64,000 bases of DNA from Neobacillus mesonae (GTDB lineage: Bacteria > Bacillota > Bacilli > Bacillales > Cytobacillaceae). The DNA is taken from assembly GCF_023715155.1 (NCBI RefSeq), contig NZ_JAMBNQ010000015.1, forward strand, positions 1 to 64,000, read 5' to 3'. Below the pieces are notes generated by a model. That model ran no database searches. It saw only the letters and a program-made list of their open reading frames with translations, and was not told the DNA's origin. The translations under genes and the position numbers were made by a program. Each line of letters begins with the position of its first letter. Positions within the stretch are counted from its first letter, which is position 1. Below, in pieces: positions 26,195-33,876 of this stretch.

Positions 26195-27181
26195 ATGCTT
26201 AACTTTGCAACAGTGGGGACTGGCTGGATTACGGAATCTTTTATACAGGCAGCACAGGAAAGTAAGGATCTAAGGCTTGCAGGAGTGTACTCCCGGTCAG
26301 ACGAAAAGGCGAAAAAACTTGCAGAAACGTACCATGCGCAACATTATTATACAAATATAGAGGAGCTGGCCTGCAATCCTGAAATTGATGTGGTCTATAT
26401 TGCTTCACCCAACTCCGTTCATTTTAGCCAAACTTTAGTCTTTTTGAAAAATAAGAAACATGTAATTTGTGAAAAGCCAATTTTTTCAAATATGACTGAA
26501 TGGGAAGAGGCGTACCGGACGGCGGAGGAGAATGGGGTTTATTTATTGGAAGCAATCCGCAATATACATACCCCTAATTTTAAGATTTTAAAGGATCATC
26601 TTCATATGGCAGGAAAGGTAAGAAGCACGATGCTGTCATATATCCAATATTCTTCCCGCTATGATTTATTTTTAAAAGGGGAAGAACCGAATGTTTTTTC
26701 AACACGATATTCAGGCGGGGCTTTGGTGGATTTAGGTGTTTATCCATTATTTTTAGCAGTCGCGCTGTTTGGCGAGCCGGAAAAGGCTGCTTATCATCCT
26801 GTTTTATTAAGAAACGGTGTTGATGGCAGCGGTACGCTGGTGCTCTCGTATGATGGATTTGTCTGTACGATTCTTTGTTCAAAAGTATCCCATTCAATGT
26901 TGCCATGTGAGATTCATGGGGAGAAAGGGACATTTGTTTTAGAAGATGCGGCTCCAATTTCGGAAATCACCTTTTATGACAGCCATACAAAGGAAGCTCA
27001 AGTGCTTAGTGTAGAGCAGGAGGCTAAAGATATGGTTTATGAATGCAAAGACTTTGCGAGAATTATTGAGACAAAGGATACTGATGAATATAAATCGTTG
27101 AAAAACTTAAGTAAGGCCGTGTTGCGGATTACTGAAGAAGTGCGGCGGGAAAACGGCATTGTGTTTGGTGTAGAAGAATAA
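26195..27181 (+). CDS. Gfo/Idh/MocA family oxidoreductase
   Basis: NAD(P)-dependent sugar or polyol dehydrogenase-type protein, 328 residues from ATG 26195, which follows AAAGGAGC; the frame from 26174 lacks a ribosome site. The Rossmann half has VGTGWITESFIQA (residues 5-17) and the CEKPI motif near residue 96 (Lys contacts the nicotinamide). The C-terminal half is the usual beta-sheet substrate domain with GGALVDLGVYPLFLA near 178. The substrate is unknown. A terminator follows directly. Confidence 0.88.
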   Translation: MLNFATVGTGWITESFIQAAQESKDLRLAGVYSRSDEKAKKLAETYHAQHYYTNIEELACNPEIDVVYIASPNSVHFSQTLVFLKNKKHVICEKPIFSNMTEWEEAYRTAEENGVYLLEAIRNIHTPNFKILKDHLHMAGKVRSTMLSYIQYSSRYDLFLKGEEPNVFSTRYSGGALVDLGVYPLFLAVALFGEPEKAAYHPVLLRNGVDGSGTLVLSYDGFVCTILCSKVSHSMLPCEIHGEKGTFVLEDAAPISEITFYDSHTKEAQVLSVEQEAKDMVYECKDFARIIETKDTDEYKSLKNLSKAVLRITEEVRRENGIVFGVEE

Positions 27182-27186
27182 GTAGA

Positions 27187-27226
27187 GCCAGTGGATCTAA
27201 CTTAAAATGATTCACTGGCCGTTTTT
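27187..27226 (+). terminator. Terminator after the Gfo/Idh/MocA gene
   Basis: GCCAGTGGA (27187-27195) pairs with TTCACTGGC (27211-27219) with one wobble and is followed by CGTTTTTA. Its stem is nearly the same sequence as that of the brnQ terminator at 27539. Confidence 0.75.
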
Positions 27227-27269
27227 ATATTTGGACTTTGTTCTATTCCTTCTTGGGGAGTAAAGGGTG

Positions 27270-27520
27270 TATAACGGCCAAAAGAGGAGTGTTTTATTGC
27301 CTGCCGGAGTAGAAAAAAGGACGATCCGGAAAAAAGGAACGTTTTCTATTACCCGCTGGAGTGGAAAAAAAGGACGATCCGGAAAAAAGGAACGTATTCT
27401 ATTGCCCGCTGCAGAAGAAAAAAGGAAGATCCGGAAAAAAGGAACGTGTTCTTTACCTGCTGGAGTGGAAAAAAGAGTGATCCGGAAAAAAGGAACGTTT
27501 TCTATTACCCGTTAGAGTCA
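27270..27520. repeat. Tandem array D, about 52-bp period, 4-5 units
   Basis: GATCCGGAAAAAAGG recurs at 27323, 27376, 27428 and 27479 (53, 52 and 51 bp). Within each unit GGAAAAAAGGA occurs twice, 18 bp apart. The plus-strand open frame across it is only the repeat read through and has no independent support. The array lies between two convergent genes and two terminators with near-identical stems. Confidence 0.9.
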
Positions 27521-27538
27521 CTATTCTAAAATAAATAG

Positions 27539-27568
27539 AGCCAGTGGATTTCAGCATATCCACTGGCT
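27539..27568 (-). terminator. brnQ terminator
   Basis: AGCCAGTGGAT pairs perfectly with ATCCACTGGCT; on the minus strand it is followed by CTATTTATTTT. Confidence 0.8.
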
Positions 27569-27577
27569 TTCCTATTA

Positions 27578-28921
27578 TTATGATACTTTTTTTAACTCAG
27601 ACTTCTCACTGCTTGCAACAGATTGGCGGCCTAGTTTTTCTAAAACGAATCCTGCCACCCCGCCGACAACAGCTGGTACGATCCAGCCAAGACCAACTGA
27701 AGCGAATGGAAGATGGCTTGCGAATGACTCAAACATATTCCATTTTAAACCAAACATTTTTAATCCATCATAGATACTAAAGATTCCAGTTAACAGCATT
27801 GCACCGGCATAAACCATTTTGGCTCCGCCGAAGAAGCGGTGGAAGAAAGGGAGTGTGACAAGTACGATTGTTAATGGGTAAGCCATAACCAGGAACGGTA
27901 CGGAAATGGCGATAATTTGATTTAAGCCCAGGTTTGCAATTGAGAAACTAACTAACGTGACAAGTGTTACTACTGTTCGATAGCCCAGCTTTGGAAACAT
28001 CTTCGAGAAATATTGACCACAGGCGATGGTTAAACCGACACAAGTGGTAAAGCATGCTAATGTAAAGATAAAACCTAAAAGAATTTTCCCGCCGGTTCCT
28101 AAAAGAATGACGGCTGCAGATGATAAGATCGCTGTTCCATTATCAAATGTACCATAGCCGGCCATTCGTGCACCGACAAATCCAATTCCAGCATACACAA
28201 GTGCAAGTGCAGTTCCAGCTACTAAAGCGGCTTTAACCGTATAAGAGGTTAATTGTTTTGGATCTGTAACTCCTTTTTGGCGGATGGTTGTTAAAATAAC
28301 AATTCCAAATGCAAGGGCGGCTAATGCATCCATTGTCTGATATCCATCAATAAAGCCTTTAAATAAAGATGCTGATTGGTAAGTTTCATTTGGAGCCTGT
28401 AATGGTTTATCCAATTTGAAAAATCCGGTTACACAAAGGACAACAATAGATAATAATAAAGTTGGGGTAATGATGCGCCCCATATAGTCGACCACTTTGG
28501 ATGGATTTAAGCTTAATAGAAAAACAAGTAAAAAGAATACGGCTGTAAAACCAAGTAATAGCATAGAATCGCTCGTATGAACATTTCCTAAGAATGGTTT
28601 AAAGCCCATCTCAAACGCGACATTGGCATTACGAGGAATCCCAAAGAATGGTCCAATTGATAAATAAACCAATACAGTGAAAACAGCGCCAAACCATGGA
28701 TGGACCCTATTTCCAAGGGCATTTCCTCCATCCTTAACAAGTGCGATAGCTGAAATAACCAATAACGGCAGCCCGACTCCCGTTAAAATAAATCCAATAA
28801 TCGCCGGCCAAAAGGAAGTTCCTGCACCCATTCCGAGGAACGGCGGGAAAATCAAGTTGCCTGCTCCAAAAAACATTGAAAATAGCATTAACCCAACAAA
28901 AAACGTATCTCTCTTCTTCAT
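27578..28921 (-). CDS. brnQ: Branched-chain amino acid transport carrier BrnQ
   Basis: A 447-residue LIVCS-family Na+/H+-coupled carrier for isoleucine, leucine and valine with 12 hydrophobic segments. The family opening MKKRDTFFVGLMLFSMFFGA with GNLIFPPFLG is present, as are the later PFFGIPRNANV stretch and the C-terminal GWIVPAVVGG. AAAGGAGAGGG precedes the ATG. It is controlled by a T-box leader that reads uncharged tRNA-Ile (see 28960-29405), so synthesis rises when isoleucine runs short. Confidence 0.93.
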   Translation of the reverse strand: MKKRDTFFVGLMLFSMFFGAGNLIFPPFLGMGAGTSFWPAIIGFILTGVGLPLLVISAIALVKDGGNALGNRVHPWFGAVFTVLVYLSIGPFFGIPRNANVAFEMGFKPFLGNVHTSDSMLLLGFTAVFFLLVFLLSLNPSKVVDYMGRIITPTLLLSIVVLCVTGFFKLDKPLQAPNETYQSASLFKGFIDGYQTMDALAALAFGIVILTTIRQKGVTDPKQLTSYTVKAALVAGTALALVYAGIGFVGARMAGYGTFDNGTAILSSAAVILLGTGGKILLGFIFTLACFTTCVGLTIACGQYFSKMFPKLGYRTVVTLVTLVSFSIANLGLNQIIAISVPFLVMAYPLTIVLVTLPFFHRFFGGAKMVYAGAMLLTGIFSIYDGLKMFGLKWNMFESFASHLPFASVGLGWIVPAVVGGVAGFVLEKLGRQSVASSEKSELKKVS

Positions 28922-28959
28922 CTTTTCCCTCTCCTTTTCTTTGGCTTTTTTTGAAAATA

Positions 28960-29405
28960 CAAAAAGCCCGCCCCTAAAATTAGGGACGAGCTAGCTCGCG
29001 TTACCACCCTACTTCTGCAAATGAAAAAAATCTTTGCAGCTCTCGATCAACGTACTATCATACGCGTCCAATTGTAACGGCAGGCAATCCGGCAAGGCTT
29101 ACTTTGAGTTGTGGAAAAGTTAAATGAACTTCGACACAACTATCTAGTTTCAACACCTAGCGATTAGTGTCCTTCGGTCTTCTCCCTGCGATAAGTCAAC
29201 ATCGATTGCTGTCGCTCTTCATGTTTCCTTTTTCTCAGTCGCAGTCCTTCAGGCCCAATGTCTTAAACCAGGTGCTTCCGCTTTTAATTCACCCTTGCAT
29301 CTCAGAGATGATTTTCACCTGTTTTTTGACACCGGCTTTCACCATCCGCCGGCTCTCTGGGGTCAAAGGAGAACAAGTTACTCTTCTCGTCATCGATTTT
29401 GATTT
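28960..29405 (-). promoter_or_regulatory. T-box riboswitch (probably Ile) in front of brnQ
   Basis: Read on the minus strand, the leader contains AGGGTGGTAACGCG (29009-28996), the T-box bulge that binds the tRNA 3' end, followed by a terminator AGCTCGTCCCTA/TAGGGGCGGGCT with T5 (28992-28965). Stem I elements GAGAGCCGGCGGATGG and AAGCCGG lie near 29335-29355. The specifier region GAAAATCATCTCTGAG near 29300-29315 has ATC, an isoleucine codon, at the expected place. At about 440 nt it is longer than most T-box leaders. Uncharged tRNA-Ile would favour the antiterminator and brnQ transcription. Confidence 0.88.
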
Positions 29406-29549
29406 TTAAAAAAAGTCAGAAATGATTTTGATATAGTTATTATATTATATTTTAATAGTTTTGCAAGAAGTTTTTAAAAAAAATTTTTTGAATCATTATA
29501 ATGATGTGAAATAATAATAAAAGGAAAAATATTTAGGAGTGAAGAAATT

Positions 29550-30170
29550 ATGCCGATTTATGATATATCAAGAAAACTTCGGAACAACATGCCTGTTTGG
29601 CCGGGAGATACCCCTTTTCAATATACAGTTTCAAGTACGGAAGAGGGGGGAACCACTGTAAACGTTGGCAGTATGGTGTTAAGTACTCATTCAGGTACAC
29701 ATGTCGATGCTCCGTTTCATTTTGATCATAATGGAAAAAGAATTATTGATTTAGATTTAGACCATTATGCCGGCCTGGCAAAAGTGGTGGATATGACAGG
29801 AAGGGAACAAATCGGTATAGAAGAAGTTCAAGACATGGAGCTTGAAGGTGTTAAACGAATTCTATTTAAAACACTTGCATGGACAAACCCAGATAAATTC
29901 CCTGACAAAATCCCTCACATCGAGCCGGAGTTAGCATCATTTTTAGCAGGGAAGGGAGTAAGACTGATTGGGGTCGATGTCCCTTCTGTTGACCCGCTTG
30001 ATAGTATCAACCTGCCTGCCCATCAACTTCTTCATGAAAAAGGAATCCATATCCTGGAGTCGTTACAGTTAGATGAGATAGAGCCGGGAGACTACGAATT
30101 AATCGCGCTCCCGCTGCCGCTTGCAGAAGGAGATGGAAGTCCAGTTCGGGCAATTTTAAGAAGACCATGA
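29550..30170 (+). CDS. Cyclase-family hydrolase, probable kynurenine formamidase
   Basis: A 206-residue metal-dependent hydrolase of the cyclase family. The family motif HSGTHVDAPFHF (HxGTHxDxPxHF, metal-binding) is at residues 49-60, after the typical PIYDISRKLRNNMPVWPGD opening, and a late IGVDVPSVDP follows. Length and sequence resemble bacterial KynB, which hydrolyses N-formylkynurenine in tryptophan breakdown. No kynA or kynU is adjacent, so the assignment remains provisional. Confidence 0.75.
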   Translation: MPIYDISRKLRNNMPVWPGDTPFQYTVSSTEEGGTTVNVGSMVLSTHSGTHVDAPFHFDHNGKRIIDLDLDHYAGLAKVVDMTGREQIGIEEVQDMELEGVKRILFKTLAWTNPDKFPDKIPHIEPELASFLAGKGVRLIGVDVPSVDPLDSINLPAHQLLHEKGIHILESLQLDEIEPGDYELIALPLPLAEGDGSPVRAILRRP

Positions 30171-30183
30171 CCTCAATCTCAAC

Positions 30184-30225
30184 TTGATGTAAATCAATTT
30201 TTTAAAAAAATGGCCATGCTATACT
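30184..30225 (+). promoter_or_regulatory. Fnr-dependent promoter of the DUF2249 gene
   Basis: TTGATGTAAATCAA (30184-30197) is a perfect TTGAT-N4-ATCAA Fnr box. TATACT (30220-30225) is a good -10. With a start about 7 bases downstream, the box is centred at -41.5, the class II activation position. The fnr-type gene itself lies next to this gene. Confidence 0.75.
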
Positions 30226-30256
30226 AAAACCAATCTTATGAAAAGGGGATTGAAAA

Positions 30257-30514
30257 ATGAGCGGTATCTTTCAGTTAGATGGTCAAAAGATGATAATCGA
30301 TGTGCGTGCACGGGTGGCGAAGGGGGAACACCCACGCGGTGAAATTTTGAATGCGATAAAGACGGCACCGGTAGGAACAATTTTTGAAATTCACCTGCCG
30401 CACAGGGGAGAGCCGCTTATTGCCAATCTGCAATCATTTGGAATGAACGTTATTGTCAATGAAATCGAACCAATGCACTTCCGCCTCATGGCTGTAAAAT
30501 TAGATGAATTTTAA
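30257..30514 (+). CDS. DUF2249 domain protein
   Basis: An 85-residue protein with the SirA/TusA-like alpha-beta fold of DUF2249 (DVRARVAKGEHPRGEIL, then PVGTIFEIHLPHRGEPLIANL and a final FRLMAVKLDE strand). The role is unknown; members are often found with oxygen-limitation and nitrogen-oxide genes. It has a good Fnr-type promoter and AAAAGGGG before the ATG. It converges on the fnr gene, with a shared terminator. Confidence 0.85.
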   Translation: MSGIFQLDGQKMIIDVRARVAKGEHPRGEILNAIKTAPVGTIFEIHLPHRGEPLIANLQSFGMNVIVNEIEPMHFRLMAVKLDEF

Positions 30515-30520
30515 AATAAA

Positions 30521-30548
30521 AGCTGGATGGACTTACTCCAATCCAGCT
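30521..30548. terminator. Terminator between the DUF2249 and fnr genes
   Basis: AGCTGGAT (30521-30528) pairs with ATCCAGCT (30541-30548) and overlaps the 3' end of fnr. The plus-strand tail is AGTTCTTTT. Confidence 0.65.
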
Positions 30549-31234
30549 AGTTCTTTTAATTTTTCCAATTCTAGTATTTGAATGTTCCGCCTGCCGTCCA
30601 TATGAATTAGCCCCTGCGACATAAACGTTAACAGTTTTCGGCTGACAGATTCTGGTGTTGTCCCAATAAACCCTGCTAAATCTTTTTTCGTAATCGGCAG
30701 AGTAAAAGTGCTATTTCCAGCATGCATTTTATCGTGAAATAGGATAAGTGCTCTCGCTAACCGCTGTTCTACCTCCATTAAACTTAACAGACTTACTGAT
30801 TCATCTGCTTCATACAACCGGTCATTTACCGCAAGCAAAAAGCGGTAAGACAAATCGGCATTGCTTTCCATTACTTTCAAGAAATCCTTTTTCTCAAGAT
30901 AACAAATCACTGTATTTCCAGCGGCTTCGGCATTGACATAATGCTTGTCATTTTTTAATAAAGAAAATAACCCGAAGAAATCACCGGGGAAAAGTATACG
31001 AACGATTTGTTCTTTCCCTTCTGCTGACATTTTTGTCAGTTTAATCAGTCCTTCATTAACAACAAATAATGTTTCGGAGAGTTCTCCTTCGTGAAAAATA
31101 AATTCCCCTTTTAAAAATTTTCGGCTTCTGGTCACCTGCTGCAGTGCCTGCAGGTCTTTCTCGTTCAACCCTTTAAAAACAGGGACAGTAATTAGGCATG
31201 AAGACTCATGTGAGCAGCCATGTCCACAACTCAT
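30533..31234 (-). CDS. Crp/Fnr family oxygen-sensing regulator with four-cysteine layout
   Basis: A 233-residue Crp/Fnr regulator. Cysteines C3, C7 and C13 in MSCGHGCSHESSC plus C111 in TVICYLEKKDF match in layout the three N-terminal and one central cysteine that hold the [4Fe-4S] cluster of E. coli FNR; B. subtilis Fnr instead uses C-terminal cysteines. The cNMP-fold core lies at about 15-130 and the winged helix at 155-225 with recognition sequence ESVSR (195-199), which reads TTGAT/ATCAA half-sites. Such boxes occur on both sides of the gene (30184 and 31313). GGGAGTG precedes the ATG. It probably activates both neighbours when oxygen is low, and may regulate itself. Confidence 0.88.
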   Translation of the reverse strand: MSCGHGCSHESSCLITVPVFKGLNEKDLQALQQVTRSRKFLKGEFIFHEGELSETLFVVNEGLIKLTKMSAEGKEQIVRILFPGDFFGLFSLLKNDKHYVNAEAAGNTVICYLEKKDFLKVMESNADLSYRFLLAVNDRLYEADESVSLLSLMEVEQRLARALILFHDKMHAGNSTFTLPITKKDLAGFIGTTPESVSRKLLTFMSQGLIHMDGRRNIQILELEKLKELAGLE

Positions 31235-31295
31235 TTAAATCACTCCCTGAACAAACGTCTATACCTTATATTATCTCTTATGGAATGGGAATGTA

Positions 31296-31309
31296 GTGAT
31301 TTATATCAA
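31296..31309. promoter_or_regulatory. Second, weaker Fnr box
   Basis: GTGATTTATATCAA differs from the Fnr consensus only at the first base. It lies between the divergent fnr and flavodoxin genes, 17 bp from the perfect box, and could serve fnr autoregulation. Confidence 0.45.
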
Positions 31310-31310
31310 A

Positions 31311-31354
31311 CCTTGATGTATATCAAGGTTAATGAGAATGATTTTCATTATACT
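31311..31354 (+). promoter_or_regulatory. Flavodoxin promoter with Fnr box and Fur box
   Basis: CCTTGATGTATATCAAGG (31311-31328) is an 18-bp perfect palindrome with the Fnr core TTGAT-N4-ATCAA. TATACT (31349-31354) is the -10; with a start about 7 bases later, the Fnr core is centred at -41.5. TGAGAATGATTTTCATTA (31333-31350) is a good Fur box that fills the space between the Fnr site and the -10. The arrangement predicts activation by low oxygen and repression by iron. Confidence 0.75.
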
Positions 31355-31380
31355 AAAGAAAAAACAAGAGGTGATCGTAC

Positions 31381-31854
31381 ATGATGGATGCTGCTTGTTT
31401 AATTGTTTATGCCAGCATGTCCGGGAATACAGAGGAAATAGCCGAATATATTGGAGATGGAATCCGAGAAGCCGGTGCATCTGTTGAGATAAAAGACGTA
31501 CTGATGGCAGATCCTGCAGAATTAGAACAATATGATGGGATTTTGTTAGGGGCCTATACTTGGGACGATGGTAATCTTCCTGATGAGTTTCTAGATTTTT
31601 ACGAGGAAATGGATAGCTTAAAACTTACAGATAAACCAGCAGCGGTATTTGGTTCTTGCGATTCTTTTTACGAAAACCGCGGCGGTGCTGTAGATATTTT
31701 AATAGAAAAATTAACAATGCTTGGCGCCCAAGTCGTCTTTAATGGGTTAAAAATTGATTTATCGCCCACAGATGAAGAGAAAGAAGAATGTATTCAATAC
31801 GGAAAATCATTTGTGGAAAAGTTAACTACCAAGAGAAAGGGGCTGTCAGCATGA
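31381..31854 (+). CDS. Flavodoxin
   Basis: A 157-residue FMN electron carrier. The phosphate-binding loop YASMSGNTEEIA is at residues 10-21, the 60s loop LLGAYTWDDGNLPDEF at about 56-71 (Trp stacks on the flavin), and the 90s loop FGSCDSFYENRGGA at 90-103. It is the usual replacement for ferredoxin when iron is scarce, which fits the Fur box. AAGAGGTG precedes the ATG. The stop overlaps the start of the next gene by 4 bases (ATGA). Confidence 0.93.
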   Translation: MMDAACLIVYASMSGNTEEIAEYIGDGIREAGASVEIKDVLMADPAELEQYDGILLGAYTWDDGNLPDEFLDFYEEMDSLKLTDKPAAVFGSCDSFYENRGGAVDILIEKLTMLGAQVVFNGLKIDLSPTDEEKEECIQYGKSFVEKLTTKRKGLSA

Positions 31855-32060
31855 GTGTTATGGAAGTATCCGTAGGTCATATTGCTTGTACGAGCTGCAT
31901 GAAAAAGATTAAACGGGGCATCAAAAAATTTAATGGAGTTTATCAAGTGAAAATATTAAATGGAAAAGGAAAGTTCCAAATTCTCTTTAATGAAGAAATG
32001 GTTAAACAGGATTCCATTCACTCAAGGATATACCAAATAGCCCAACGAACATTTGATTAA
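31851..32060 (+). CDS. Small heavy-metal-associated (HMA/CopZ-like) protein
   Basis: A 69-residue protein with one ferredoxin-like HMA fold. VGHIACTSCMKKIKRGI has the CxxC metal site at the place of the usual GMxCxxC, but with H-I-A instead of the Gly-Met lead. ATG 31851 overlaps the flavodoxin stop as ATGA, and AAAGGGGC precedes it, so the two genes are translationally coupled. It may carry copper, zinc or iron; the coupling to flavodoxin suggests use under low-oxygen or low-iron conditions. A terminator follows. Confidence 0.82.
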   Translation: MSVMEVSVGHIACTSCMKKIKRGIKKFNGVYQVKILNGKGKFQILFNEEMVKQDSIHSRIYQIAQRTFD

Positions 32061-32061
32061 A

Positions 32062-32086
32062 AAAGCCCAATTCAGGGCTTTTTTAA
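32062..32086 (+). terminator. Terminator of the flavodoxin operon
   Basis: AAAAGCCC and GGGCTTTT enclose AATTCA and are followed by further T residues. Confidence 0.85.
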
Positions 32087-32311
32087 TATTTTGTTTTTCT
32101 TTTTTAAGAACAAGCTTTTTTTTATATAATATAGTAATTATTTTTAAAAGAGGTCTTGCATATGAAATAGATGCAAAACTGATTAGGGAAAATGGAATTG
32201 TTATCGTTTATCATAAGTTTGAATGATTTATTTTACGAAAACCTACGAAAACTAGACACAAAACGGTGATTACGTTAGTATCAATTTTAGGAAAATGAAA
32301 AGGAGCAAAAC

Positions 32312-33436
32312 ATGTTAAACAATTTAAAGCCTTTTTTACAGGAAGTATGGAATAAGTCTGGATTCCAGTCTATGACGGCTATTCAGGATAGAGCGATTCC
32401 AGCTATTTTGGAAGGAAAAGATCTCATTGCTGAATCACCGACCGGGACTGGGAAGACGCTCGCTTATCTCCTTCCGATATTGCATAAAATAGAGGCTGAC
32501 AAGTCTCTTCAAGCTATTGTTTTAGCCTCCTCACAGGAACTTGTCATGCAGATTTTTCAAGAATTTCAAAAATGGTCTGAAGGAAGCGGCATCAGAGGGA
32601 CATCCATTATCGGAGGGGCGAACCCAAAACGCCAGCTGGAAAAATTAAAAAAGCGTCCGCAGATTATTTTTGCCACACCAGGCCGTCTGTTGGAGCTGAT
32701 TAAACAGAAGAAAGTAAAAATGCATGAAGTAAAGCTTATTGTGCTGGATGAAGGCGATCAGCTGCTTATTCCAGAGCATATCGATTATGTCCAAAACATT
32801 ATCAAATCAACAATGAATGACAGACAGGTCGTATTATTTTCAGCCACCCTCAAGCATGCTGTTGAGAACTTGGCCAAGGAAATGATGAAAGAGCCTGAAG
32901 TTTTAAGGGTGACCAAAACTGAGTCCGGGAAAGTGGAGCATATTTATTTTCACTGTGAACGCCGGGACAAGATCAAACTTTTAGAGAAAATTGCCCGTTT
33001 AGATGATGCGAAATCGCTGGCCTTTATCAATGATATTGGTGAGCTAGAAGTGTTCAAGGAAAAATTGAAGTATAAGGAGCTTTCTGTCGGGATTCTACAC
33101 AGCGACATGAAAAAATTAGACCGTCAGGCAGCACTAAAGGCATTTCGGGATGGAAAATTAAAAATGCTGGTGGCAACGGATGTGGCTGCAAGGGGTCTCG
33201 ATATTCAAGGTGTCACCCATGTTGTTCATATTGATTTTCCTAAGAATTTGTCGCAATATGTGCACCGCGCCGGAAGAACTGGAAGAATGGGCGCAGACGG
33301 CACCGTTATTTCCCTTGTCACTGACCGTGAAGAACGGGAATTAAAACGATTCTGCCGGGAATTAAATATCCCGCTTCATAAACGGATTTTTTACAAGGGA
33401 CAAATTGCAACAGAGGAACAAAAGGTTCAGCGGTAA
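32312..33436 (+). CDS. DEAD-box-type RNA helicase (CshC/YfmL-like)
   Basis: A 374-residue minimal RNA helicase, the size of B. subtilis YfmL (CshC). The Q motif region MTAIQDRAIP, motif I SPTGTGKT (about 46-53), motif III SAT, motif V ATDVAARGLDI and motif VI HRAGRTGRMG are intact. Motif II reads DEGD instead of DEAD (in VLDEGDQLL). There is no C-terminal extension. The family helps ribosome assembly and growth in the cold. AAAAGGAGC precedes the ATG. About 220 bases upstream are AT-rich and hold nothing else I recognise. Confidence 0.9.
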   Translation: MLNNLKPFLQEVWNKSGFQSMTAIQDRAIPAILEGKDLIAESPTGTGKTLAYLLPILHKIEADKSLQAIVLASSQELVMQIFQEFQKWSEGSGIRGTSIIGGANPKRQLEKLKKRPQIIFATPGRLLELIKQKKVKMHEVKLIVLDEGDQLLIPEHIDYVQNIIKSTMNDRQVVLFSATLKHAVENLAKEMMKEPEVLRVTKTESGKVEHIYFHCERRDKIKLLEKIARLDDAKSLAFINDIGELEVFKEKLKYKELSVGILHSDMKKLDRQAALKAFRDGKLKMLVATDVAARGLDIQGVTHVVHIDFPKNLSQYVHRAGRTGRMGADGTVISLVTDREERELKRFCRELNIPLHKRIFYKGQIATEEQKVQR

Positions 33437-33469
33437 AACAGGAGGCTGTGGAGAAATCCATGGCTTCCT

Positions 33470-33805
33470 GTTTGGTTCTGCAGATATATTGAGCAAAGTA
33501 CAGATAAAATACTCTAACTCGCAGATATATTGAGCAAAGCCGCAGATAAAATGCTTTAACTCGCAGATATATTGAGTAAAGCCGCAGATAAAATGCTTTA
33601 ACTCGCAGATATATTGAGCAAAGCCGCAGATAAGATGCTTTAACTCGCAGATATATTGAGCAAAGCCGCAGATAAAATACTTTAGCCCGCAGATATATTG
33701 AGCAAAGCCGCAGATAAAATACTCTAACTCGCAGATATATTGAGCAAAGCCGCAGATAAAATACTCTAACTCGCAGATATATTAAGCAATGCCGCAGATA
33801 TCTGA
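33470..33805. repeat. Tandem array E, 41/42-bp period, about 8 units
   Basis: CAGATATATT recurs at 33481, 33522, 33564, 33606 and 33648 (41, 42, 42 and 42 bp) and on to about 33774. Each unit has two GCAGATA copies 21 bp apart, so the unit is a doubled 21-mer. It occupies the gap between the helicase and amidase genes. It is the only array here not near 52 bp. Confidence 0.93.
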
Positions 33806-33876
33806 CATTAAACTTTAAAAATTAGAGGATATTTGCTCCTTTTCTTGAATAAGTAAGGGGAAATGGAGGGAAGAGG

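Noticed and set aside
27267..27515. 82-codon frame across array D
   Set aside because: Repeat read-through of KKGTFSITR-type units with no ribosome site.
29167..29409. 80-codon plus-strand frame
   Set aside because: It is the complement of the brnQ T-box leader and has no independent support.
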